Source: CAYZEZ01 sp964477295
Lineage (GTDB): Bacteria > Bacteroidota > Bacteroidia > Bacteroidales > SM23-62
DNA length: 17,944 nucleotides
Assembly (NCBI GenBank): GCA_964477295.1
Contig: CAYZEZ010000075.1
Location: forward strand, 1 to 17,944
Direction: 5' to 3'
Shown one piece after another: positions 7,675 to 14,507 of this stretch. Every line of letters starts with the position of its first letter. Positions within the stretch are counted from its first letter, which is position 1. The position numbers and the translations under genes are program-made. The notes under the pieces were generated by a model, which searched no databases, was not told the DNA's origin, and saw only the letters and a list, made by a program, of their open reading frames with translations.

Positions 7675-9126
7675 TTATCCTTGTTCTTCTCTAAACTTTA
7701 TAATCCTGTAAATCTCCCTGATCTTTAATAGCCTTATCGAAAAAGCCAGGATTATTGCAAAAACGATCAAAAGCAGTGCTCCGTTGAACCAATTCTGCAG
7801 GTATCTGTCAATTAGATATCCGGCACCGAATATCCCCGCCGGAAAAACAATCAGTTGTATCAGGTATCCTGGATTTAATTTTAATTTGAATTTAAACACG
7901 GAAATAATCACCTGGAAGAGTGCCATATAGGATTGTGTGATCAGGCTGGAGATAGCTGCACCGTAAGCCTGGAGACGTGGGATCAGAATTAAGTTGAGTA
8001 CTATATTTAAGGTCACAGCACTCGTTGCCAGAAGGTTCAGTTCCAGCAGGCTTCCATTGGCAGTGAGTAATGTCCCGAAAATATATGTAATGGAAATAGC
8101 AATAAATCCGAACATCAGAATCGGAAATATCTTTGACGATTCCGCGATTTGTTCATTATACATCCAACCAATTATCTCTCTGGAATAAAAGAAGGCAAGA
8201 ACAGCCAGTGTAATTGCCGGTATGATGATAAGGCTGAAAGATAACCTGACCATCTCATTCACCGTTTGATCCTGTTTGATCATCCTTGAGAAGATCGGCA
8301 AAAGCAGTCCCGCAAAAAGAAATGCAAACATGGCAGCCGCATCCAGGATACGGAAAGATTGGGCATATATGCCAGCATACATATCACCCCCGGGTAATAT
8401 CCTTTCCAGCATAACAGAATCTATACGGTTGTAAAATGACATCAGCAGGATAAGCAGGGCAAAAGGATAGCTCTTCTTAATTACCCCGGCGAAATATTTC
8501 AGGTCGAGACGGGGTTTAAGGTATTCCGATTTTGACATAACTATCATGAAAGCTACAAGAACTGTGATGGAATATGCCACGGTCTGTGCATAAACAAACC
8601 ATTCGATCTTAAATGCCTGACCGGTTACCCCCCCCCACAGTAATATGCTGCAGATAACGATCACCAGAGCACGATCGAGAACAGATATTATACTATCCGT
8701 TCTGAAGAAATGCAGGCCGCTGATATTTGAACGCAGGTAAAGCAGGAATGAGGCAAGAAACTGATTAATAATAAGGAATATCAGTATCTTTATCTGAATG
8801 GTGTCATAACCGACAATCAGTCCCGCAAGAAGGCATATTATGGCATAAAGAATAGCCAGCAGGAATTTCAGCACAACGATATTTGAGAAATATTCACTCA
8901 GCAGGGAGGGCTCCCGGGCAATGGCCCTGTTATTAAAATTAGTGATCCCCACATCGAGCAGGATATTCAGAAGCAGGGAAAAACTGAACAATGAAAAATA
9001 CAACCCATAGCTTTGGGCACCTACCACATTTTGCACGCTTCTTTCGATCCCGAAAATCCAGAATGGTTTAACCAGGAGATTAAGAAAAATAACAAGAGCA
9101 AGGTTGGTAATGAATTTGCGCTTCAT
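7675..9126 (-). CDS. Oligosaccharide flippase, Wzx/MOP superfamily
   Basis: An integral inner-membrane protein of 483 residues made almost wholly of hydrophobic helices (about 12-14), with the family's N-terminal pattern: NLALVIFLNLLVKPFWIFGI, then VQNVVGAQSYGLYFSLFSFS. Proteins of this polysaccharide-biosynthesis group move undecaprenyl-linked sugar units, or related lipid-linked precursors, across the membrane for O-antigen, capsule or exopolysaccharide assembly. The substrate cannot be inferred, but the divergent GT4 glycosyltransferase 215 bp away supports a polysaccharide role. The frame contains a run of nine G residues on the coding strand (8636-8628; codons Trp164-Gly-Gly-Val), in frame as sequenced. 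Flanked on both sides by copies of a double-hairpin repeat. Family placement is strong; exact subfamily is uncertain. Confidence 0.88.
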   Translation of the reverse strand: MKRKFITNLALVIFLNLLVKPFWIFGIERSVQNVVGAQSYGLYFSLFSFSLLLNILLDVGITNFNNRAIAREPSLLSEYFSNIVVLKFLLAILYAIICLLAGLIVGYDTIQIKILIFLIINQFLASFLLYLRSNISGLHFFRTDSIISVLDRALVIVICSILLWGGVTGQAFKIEWFVYAQTVAYSITVLVAFMIVMSKSEYLKPRLDLKYFAGVIKKSYPFALLILLMSFYNRIDSVMLERILPGGDMYAGIYAQSFRILDAAAMFAFLFAGLLLPIFSRMIKQDQTVNEMVRLSFSLIIIPAITLAVLAFFYSREIIGWMYNEQIAESSKIFPILMFGFIAISITYIFGTLLTANGSLLELNLLATSAVTLNIVLNLILIPRLQAYGAAISSLITQSYMALFQVIISVFKFKLKLNPGYLIQLIVFPAGIFGAGYLIDRYLQNWFNGALLLIVFAIILAFSIRLLKIREIYRIIKFREEQG

Positions 9127-9264
9127 TCTTTTTATTATCTGCCGGATACGATTTGCCTGTCTGAAGCAGTTCTATAATTGCTGTTCAAAACTTTTGCTTA
9201 AAATACTAACTATTTTTTTCTGTTAATAGTATTATTATCTTATTGTTGTGAACATTATCAGCTG

Positions 9265-9321
9265 CCGTCGGTTTTAACCGACGGATATGAAAATATCACA
9301 AACAATCCGGGTTTCAGCCCG
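9265..9321 (+). repeat. 57-bp double-hairpin intergenic repeat, copy B
   Basis: Copy B of the repeat next to rlmN. CCGTCGGTT/AACCGACGG (9265-9284, 2-nt loop) forms a strong first hairpin, and CGGG/CCCG around TTTCAG (9308-9321) a weaker second one. It lies between the divergent flippase and glycosyltransferase, 20 bp before the glycosyltransferase ATG, so it would be in its leader or overlap its promoter. The rest of the 215-bp gap (9127-9341) is AT-rich and shows no gene. Confidence 0.55.
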
Positions 9322-9341
9322 ATAATATCCTTTTAACCTGA

Positions 9342-10472
9342 ATGCGAATCGCTGTAAATACAAGGCTCCTTCTTCCCGACAGGCTTGACGGCATCGGCTG
9401 GTACACTTATGAGACAATGAAAAGGATCACCCGGTCACACCCTGAACATGAGTTCATATTTTTCTTTGACAGGCCGTATTCAGGCGAATTTGTTTTTTCA
9501 GGCAATATTAAACCGGTTATCTTAACTCCTCAGGCCAGGCACCCGGTATTATGGCATATCTGGTTCGAACAGTCGGTCACAAAAGCATTGAAAAAATACC
9601 AGGCTGACCTGTTTCTTAGTCCTGATGGATACCTGTCATTGCGAACCCCTGTACCGTCTATTGCCGTTATACACGATATTAATTTTCACCACCGCCCGCA
9701 GGACCTGCCATTGACTACCAGGCTTTACTACCGTTATTATTTTCCGAAATTTGCTGATAAGGCCAATCGGATTGTGACCGTTTCAAATTATTCCAGGCAG
9801 GATATCTGTACCAGTTATCATATCCCTGAGGATAAGGTCAGGGTAGTATATAACGGTGCCGGTGAAAGCTATAAGCCAATTACTGAGGAGGCTGCAAAAG
9901 AAGTTCGTGAAAAATACACATCAGGATTACCTTATTTTACCTTTGTCGGCACTCTTCATCCAAGAAAAAACATCCCTCGTCTGTTGAAGGCTTTTGATGG
10001 TTTTCGAAAATCATTTCCTGATCCCTACAAAATGGTCATTGTCGGTGAGCGCATGTTCATGACCAGCGAAATCATTCAGACTATTAAACATCTGCAATTT
10101 CGTGAGGACATTGTATTTACAGGAAGGCTGTCCCCGGAAGAGTTAAGGCATGTTATTGGCGGAGCCACTGCACTCGCCTTTGTCCCCTTGTTTGAAGGAT
10201 TTGGCATACCTGTGCTTGAAGCCATGTATTGTGACACTCCTGTACTCGCCTCGAATGTTACCTCCTTGCCCGAGGTTGGAGGTGATGCAGTGCTGTATGC
10301 AGATCCATTTGATATCGAAGCCATTCAATACGGCCTGGAGCAGCTGGCAGGAAATAAAGAACTTAGGGAAGATCTAATTGCCAGGGCCAGGTTACACAGG
10401 ACAAAATTTACCTGGGACATATCTGCGGAGGGTCTTTGGGAAGAGATAGAAAAAGTACAAGGTACTGGTTAA
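9342..10472 (+). CDS. Glycosyltransferase family 4 (GT-B fold, retaining)
   Basis: A 376-residue cytosolic or membrane-associated transferase moving a sugar from a nucleotide sugar to a glycan or lipid carrier. The N-terminal Rossmann half starts MRIAVNTRLLLPDRLDGIG with the glycine loop of GT4 enzymes; IAVIHDINFHHRP (108-119) and IVTVSNYSRQDI (144-155) are typical of this mannosyltransferase-like group. The C-terminal half has FVGTLHPRKN (201-210) and the EX7E motif Glu285/Glu293 in FEGFGIPVLEAM, which binds the donor. The closest themes are capsule and O-antigen mannosyltransferases, but the sugar cannot be determined. It is divergent from a flippase, suggesting a small polysaccharide locus. 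The gene is full length; the region right after its stop is a cluster of short tandem repeats. Confidence 0.92.
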   Translation: MRIAVNTRLLLPDRLDGIGWYTYETMKRITRSHPEHEFIFFFDRPYSGEFVFSGNIKPVILTPQARHPVLWHIWFEQSVTKALKKYQADLFLSPDGYLSLRTPVPSIAVIHDINFHHRPQDLPLTTRLYYRYYFPKFADKANRIVTVSNYSRQDICTSYHIPEDKVRVVYNGAGESYKPITEEAAKEVREKYTSGLPYFTFVGTLHPRKNIPRLLKAFDGFRKSFPDPYKMVIVGERMFMTSEIIQTIKHLQFREDIVFTGRLSPEELRHVIGGATALAFVPLFEGFGIPVLEAMYCDTPVLASNVTSLPEVGGDAVLYADPFDIEAIQYGLEQLAGNKELREDLIARARLHRTKFTWDISAEGLWEEIEKVQGTG

Positions 10473-10482
10473 TAGGTACTTG

Positions 10483-10554
10483 TTGCAGGTTGCAGGTTGC
10501 AGGTTTTTCACGTCACTCGTCACTCGTCACTCGTCACTCGTTCCAGGTTGCAGG
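10483..10554 (+). repeat. Heptamer tandem repeats TTGCAGG and CGTCACT
   Basis: Three exact copies of TTGCAGG (10483-10503) are followed by four exact copies of CGTCACT (10511-10538). Two more units of the first type follow, TTCCAGG and TTGCAGG (10541-10554). All have a 7-bp period but unrelated sequences. They fill the first half of the 133-bp gap between the glycosyltransferase and rnhB. No inverted symmetry or coding potential was seen. Confidence 0.9.
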
Positions 10555-10574
10555 TTTTAACTTCTGAAATCATA

Positions 10575-10599
10575 ATTCGTTATTCGATATTCATTATTC
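10575..10599 (+). repeat. Degenerate heptamer tandem repeat ATTCGTT-like
   Basis: Successive units ATTCGTT, ATTCGAT, ATTCATT and a partial ATTC share a 7-bp period with substitutions. The array ends 7 bp before the TTG proposed as the rnhB start, so it occupies the leader and probably the promoter of that gene. It is the third distinct 7-bp repeat in this gap. Confidence 0.75.
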
Positions 10600-10605
10600 A
10601 AAGTC

Positions 10606-11214
10606 TTGTCTTTGCTTGAAAAAAGTTACATAGATGGTATCTTAGAGGCTGGCTGCGATGAAGCCGGACGCGGATGCCTTGCAGGTCCTGTTTTTGCTGC
10701 AGCAGTAATTTTCCCGTATGATTTTTCAGAACCACTGCTGGATGATTCAAAAAAGTTATCAGAGAAAAAGCGGTATGAACTCCGTGAGGTCATTGAGGCA
10801 TCAGCTTCTTCATATGCTATTGGCATCTGTTCAAATGAAGAAATTGATGACCTGAACATCCTCAACGCTTCTATCCTGGCTATGCACAGGGCTCTTGACG
10901 GACTAGGTTCGAAGCCACAGCACATACTTGTTGATGGCAATCATTTTGCACCCTATTATAATATCCCGCACAAGACAATAATTAAGGGCGATGGCAAATT
11001 CCAGTCCATCGCTGCTGCTTCCATCCTGGCTAAGACCTACCGCGATGATTTTATGAAAGAGATTGATTCTGAATTTCCTTGCTATGGCTGGTTAAAAAAT
11101 AAGGGCTATCCAACCATTGAGCACAGAAAAGCAATCCTTGCATATGGAATTACAAAATTCCACAGGAGATCCTTTAATCTGAATTCCATTCAATTAAAAA
11201 TCGAATATTCCTAA
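10606..11214 (+). CDS. rnhB: Ribonuclease HII
   Basis: Endoribonuclease that nicks RNA-DNA hybrids and single ribonucleotides in DNA, starting ribonucleotide excision repair. Motifs: Asp18-Glu19 in GCDEAGRGCLAGPV, Asp110 in ILVDGNH, and SILAKTYRDD (139-148) with the last metal-binding Asp. The basic C-terminal segment with GYPTIEHRKAI is also typical. Length (202) is normal. The start is unusual: there is a stop in frame at 10573 and no ATG or GTG between it and the DEAGRG motif; TTG at 10606 (or TTG at 10612) is the only common start codon giving the conserved N-terminus. Heptamer repeats run up to this point and may have replaced the ancestral leader. Confidence 0.93.
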   Translation: MSLLEKSYIDGILEAGCDEAGRGCLAGPVFAAAVIFPYDFSEPLLDDSKKLSEKKRYELREVIEASASSYAIGICSNEEIDDLNILNASILAMHRALDGLGSKPQHILVDGNHFAPYYNIPHKTIIKGDGKFQSIAAASILAKTYRDDFMKEIDSEFPCYGWLKNKGYPTIEHRKAILAYGITKFHRRSFNLNSIQLKIEYS

Positions 11215-11476
11215 TCTACATACATTATTACATACTGGTAATTGATCTGTAAAACCTCAATGTATTTATAAATTCAGTATTTCGGGGTATATATTACCTC
11301 AATTCAAACATTAGTTGCAACATAAAGATTAATAAAATGAATGCATTAGTCTTTTCAGCTATTATATTTTATATCATAAATAACATATTTTGTTGGAAAG
11401 TTGTTAATTCTTTATGGGTCTCTAAATAGCATTTACTCACCCATTTGAATACCTTTACATCAAATAAACCGGATCC
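11215..11476. other. AT-rich intergenic region upstream of the RHH gene
   Basis: These 262 bp contain no recognisable conserved gene. Visible elements are an ATACTG (11232-11237) and a CAGTAT (11275-11280), the same hexamer pair that recurs downstream of the RHH gene, and a 30-codon ATG frame at 11337-11429 with a hydrophobic start. No terminator with a T-run was found after rnhB and no clear promoter before the RHH gene. Confidence 0.4.
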
Positions 11477-11713
11477 ATGCAAATCAACAGAAAAAAGCTA
11501 CGAGATATCAATCAGATGCGCATTAACAGGCATGAATTGTTATTCAACAACAGGGAAAAAAGAGTCATTGATGAGTATTGCAGAAAACATAAGATAAATA
11601 ACAAATCAAGGTTTATGCGTGAGTCCATTATGTCGGTTATTCTTCAGGATTACCCAACCCTGTTTGAATTGGAGAATGAAAGGAACCTTTTCAATAACCG
11701 GTCGGCATCATAA
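11477..11713 (+). CDS. Small ribbon-helix-helix-like (Arc/CopG-type) protein
   Basis: A basic 78-residue protein, not a named family. Residues 18-55 have the spacing of a ribbon-helix-helix DNA-binding fold: a short strand RHELLFN, helix A NREKRVIDEYCRKHKI, a turn with NNKS, and helix B RFMRESIMSVILQDY. The acidic tail TLFELENERNLF follows. Such proteins bind DNA as dimers through the strand and usually recognise short inverted repeats, often controlling their own operon. It is transcribed toward a SiaC-like gene and a hybrid kinase. The 118-bp gap to the SiaC-like gene contains four ATACT/AGTAT half-sites. A DNA-binding role is inference from pattern only; other options are a mobilisation-type accessory protein or an antitoxin, but no toxin or relaxase is next to it. 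Confidence 0.6.
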   Translation: MQINRKKLRDINQMRINRHELLFNNREKRVIDEYCRKHKINNKSRFMRESIMSVILQDYPTLFELENERNLFNNRSAS

Positions 11714-11716
11714 TTG

Positions 11717-11769
11717 ATACTTTCCAGTATAATATTTGAATAACAGTCAAATACTGTTTGAAAGTATTT
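11717..11769. promoter_or_regulatory. Two inverted repeats with shared ATACT/AGTAT half-sites (operator candidates)
   Basis: ATACT-TTCC-AGTAT (11717-11730) and AAATACT-GTTTGAA-AGTATTT (11749-11769) are two separate inverted repeats using the same core half-site. The second overlaps the -33 element of the promoter candidate. They lie between an RHH-like gene and the SiaC-like gene. Operator function is inference. Confidence 0.4.
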
Positions 11770-11787
11770 CGATTTGCCTTATCTTAG
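11757..11787 (+). promoter_or_regulatory. Bacteroides-type promoter candidate for the SiaC-like gene
   Basis: TTTG at 11757-11760 is followed after exactly 19 nt by TATCTTAG (11780-11787), one mismatch from the TAnnTTTG consensus of Bacteroidota housekeeping promoters (spacing 19-21). A transcript would start near 11794 and give a leader of about 38 nt before the ATG at 11832. Confidence 0.4.
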
Positions 11788-11831
11788 TTAAGTGTTGTCA
11801 CTCATAGTAATTCACCAATTAATATACAATC

Positions 11832-12200
11832 ATGGGTTATCTGGTTGCAGAAACAAAAACCACACCTTATATAAAAATAGAAAATGGTATTATTACCATT
11901 AAGGGACGATCTATCCCGGAAGATTCATTCCAATTTTATGATCCGGTAATGAAGGCATGTGATGAATATATCTTAGATCCTCCGAAACAAACCGAGATTA
12001 ACGTTCATCTTGATTATGTAAACAGTGGTTCCAAAAAATATCTTACTAACATCCTGACTGTATTGGAATCAAGCTATCTCAAAGGTTTTAATTATAAAAT
12101 TACATGGAGATTTGACGCTGATGATGAAGCCATGTATGACCTGGGGATTGACTTGAAAAGCATCATCAAAATACCAATCGAGATCATATCCAGTGATTAG
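11832..12200 (+). CDS. SiaC-like regulatory protein (DUF1987), Ser at the phosphosite
   Basis: A 122-residue second member of the SiaC/DUF1987 family. Compared with the copy at 470-874 it keeps the N-terminal strand pair and SIPEDSFQFYDPVM (compare VSRPEDVLVFFDTPLDW), the central strand INVHLDYVNSGSKKYLTNIL, the helix, and ITWRFDADDE near the end. The phosphorylated Thr of SiaC proteins (NTSS) is replaced by Ser65 in NSGS, so it could still be a phosphate acceptor or could be a diverged target. No SiaB-type kinase is adjacent; instead a hybrid histidine kinase follows after 106 bp on the same strand. This suggests, without proof, that the two share a pathway. It has its own promoter candidate. 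Confidence 0.78.
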   Translation: MGYLVAETKTTPYIKIENGIITIKGRSIPEDSFQFYDPVMKACDEYILDPPKQTEINVHLDYVNSGSKKYLTNILTVLESSYLKGFNYKITWRFDADDEAMYDLGIDLKSIIKIPIEIISSD

Positions 12201-12306
12201 GATGCTTTTAACTCATCCAATATCTTACATTTCTTTTTCCTGAAGCTAACTTTTCCTATATTGTAAACATTCATAGATATGTCGTACCTGACGTAGCTGA
12301 ATATGC

Positions 12307-14499
12307 ATGACAATGAAAGAAGAACCGGACAAATTGAGGGAGAAGATCAAAAGCCTGGAACAAGAAAATCAACAGCTGAAAGATAAAATTGATTTTTCGG
12401 ATACCAGCTCAATTTTAAAGCGGAGGTTTCGTATTGAAAAGGCTATCTTCGATATCTCTTCATTATTTATCGGAGACTATCGTCCCGACCATACTTTTCA
12501 GAAATCAATCGAGTTACTGGGTGAGTTAACCGGTACCGATCGTGCCTATTTCTACAGATTTCACCACAGGGCGAAATTATTTCACATTACGAATGAATGG
12601 TTTAATAATAAAATCGAAGGGTTACAGCCTTCCACACCAAGCATATCTTCTGAAGAATATAAATGGTGGACCGAACAACTTAAATCAAAGAATTTAATTT
12701 ATATCCCTGATGTCAATAAACTACCTGATCAGGCTATTAACGAAAAAAACAAACTTACAGAACAGGGAATTAAATCCAATGTAACCTATCCTATCAGGAT
12801 AAAATCAAAACTGGAAGGATTTATCGGTTTTGATCATACTGTACCGGATAAGATCTGGAGTTCTGAAGAACTGGAAATCATACGGATCGCCATCGATATT
12901 ATCGGATTCTCAATTGAAAGAAAGCAAAGCGATAAATCGCTTAGGAAATCGGAAGAAATGTATCAGATAATATATGAGAATACTGGTGCTGCCACCCTCA
13001 CTTTGAAAGCTAATACTACCATTCAGATGGTGAACTCCGAATTCGAAAAATTAATTGGGATACCCAGGGATCAGATCGAAAAGAAAAAGAAACTATTGGA
13101 GCTGGTTGATAAAAAAGATCAGCCAATACTGCGACGTTATCATTTTCTGTTATTAAGCAATCCCGAAGCCGTTCCTAAAAATTATGAATTCGATTACATT
13201 ACCCACGATGGCGAAACGAGAAATGCCTACATGACCGGGTCCACCCTGCTGGATACCAAAACGTGTGTTATTTCATTTATCGATATAACTGAATTTAAAC
13301 TGGTTGAGAAAAAACTGAGGTTAGCAAAGGAAAAGGCGGAAGAATCTGACCGTTTGAAATCTGCATTCCTGGCAAATGTATCTCATGAGATCAGAACACC
13401 CCTCAACGCTATTACCGGATTCTCCGCTTTACTGTCAAATCATGATCTCCCTCTCGAAAAAAAGGATAAATACATTAAGCAAATCCTGAATGGAAGCGGT
13501 GAGCTGGTAAGCCTTATTGATAACGTCCTTGATATTTCAAGGATCGAATCAGGCACCATGACAACAAAAAGTACTGAATTTCTTCTTCATGATCAAATTG
13601 AAGAGATCAGAAATTTCTACGATGATTCTAAGTCACATCACGGTAAAGAAAACCTTAAAATTAAGCTTAGTTTGCCGGCGGATCATGAAAACTTCAAGCT
13701 GAAAAGCGACCAGGGTAAATTACAGCAGATCCTTAGCAACCTGATTGATAATGCAATTAAATTTACCCTATCCGGAAGTGTTGAAATCGGGTACTCAGTT
13801 TTGCCAAATCAGAATGAGGATGATTCCCGTGAGTATATTTTATTTTTTGTTAAGGATACTGGAATTGGGATTTCGAAGAAGGATATAGATGCAATCTTTG
13901 AACGGTTTGTTAAGATCATCGATAAAGGAGATTACCTCTACCGTGGCGCCGGATTAGGCCTGGCCCTGGCCCGCGACCTGGTTCATCTTCTTGGTGGTGA
14001 AATATGGGTAAAATCCTCTGTTGGGAAAGGATCAACATTCTATTTTACCATTCCGTATATTAAAACCATAAGTCCTGCTGAGAAAAGTAAATCCACCAGA
14101 CCTTCAGGAGAAGATTTCTCCGATAAGGTCATTATGATTGTTGAAGATACTGAATCAAATTTCCTCTATTTAAAGGAATTATTGAATGCAACAAATATTC
14201 AGATTATCAGGGCAAAGGATGGAAAGGAAGCCGTAGATAATTTCATGAAGAACAAGGATAAAATTGATCTCATCCTGATGGATATCTTAATGCCTGAATT
14301 TGATGGTTTTGAGGCTGCAGGGAGGATCAGGCAGGTAAGGGAAAATGTTATCATTATTGCGCAGACAGCCTTTACTTTTGAAGGTGAAATAGAGAATGGA
14401 TTATATGCCGGTTATTTTGATGATTATATCCTTAAACCATTCGATGTTAAGGTGATCCATAAGATTCTCCACAAATACCTTTCTGAAAAGAAAAAATAA
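12307..14499 (+). CDS. Hybrid sensor histidine kinase (coiled coil-GAF-PAS-HisKA-HATPase-REC)
   Basis: A 730-residue soluble kinase without signal peptide or membrane helices. Order: N-terminal coiled coil (about 5-30), GAF-like sensor (about 42-205, ending FSIERKQSDKSLRKSE), PAS (about 213-330, ending VISFIDITEFK), HisKA with His360 in LANVSHEIRTPLNAITGF, HATPase with Asn482 in NLIDNAIKFT, Asp517 in VKDTGIGI and lid GAGLGLALA (547-555), and a C-terminal receiver with Glu613-Asp614, phospho-acceptor Asp659 in LILMDILMPEFDG and Lys710 in ILKPFD. The GAF resembles those in two-component kinases with cytoplasmic signals; the ligand is unknown. There is no output domain, so phosphate must pass on to another protein. 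It follows the SiaC-like gene and meets the DISM kinase tail to tail with only 8 bp between stops. Confidence 0.92.
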   Translation: MTMKEEPDKLREKIKSLEQENQQLKDKIDFSDTSSILKRRFRIEKAIFDISSLFIGDYRPDHTFQKSIELLGELTGTDRAYFYRFHHRAKLFHITNEWFNNKIEGLQPSTPSISSEEYKWWTEQLKSKNLIYIPDVNKLPDQAINEKNKLTEQGIKSNVTYPIRIKSKLEGFIGFDHTVPDKIWSSEELEIIRIAIDIIGFSIERKQSDKSLRKSEEMYQIIYENTGAATLTLKANTTIQMVNSEFEKLIGIPRDQIEKKKKLLELVDKKDQPILRRYHFLLLSNPEAVPKNYEFDYITHDGETRNAYMTGSTLLDTKTCVISFIDITEFKLVEKKLRLAKEKAEESDRLKSAFLANVSHEIRTPLNAITGFSALLSNHDLPLEKKDKYIKQILNGSGELVSLIDNVLDISRIESGTMTTKSTEFLLHDQIEEIRNFYDDSKSHHGKENLKIKLSLPADHENFKLKSDQGKLQQILSNLIDNAIKFTLSGSVEIGYSVLPNQNEDDSREYILFFVKDTGIGISKKDIDAIFERFVKIIDKGDYLYRGAGLGLALARDLVHLLGGEIWVKSSVGKGSTFYFTIPYIKTISPAEKSKSTRPSGEDFSDKVIMIVEDTESNFLYLKELLNATNIQIIRAKDGKEAVDNFMKNKDKIDLILMDILMPEFDGFEAAGRIRQVRENVIIIAQTAFTFEGEIENGLYAGYFDDYILKPFDVKVIHKILHKYLSEKKK

Positions 14500-14507
14500 T
14501 AAACGCT

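Noticed and set aside
10483..10599. CRISPR-like array
   Set aside because: The repeats are 7 bp, directly adjacent, without spacers, and no cas genes are present.
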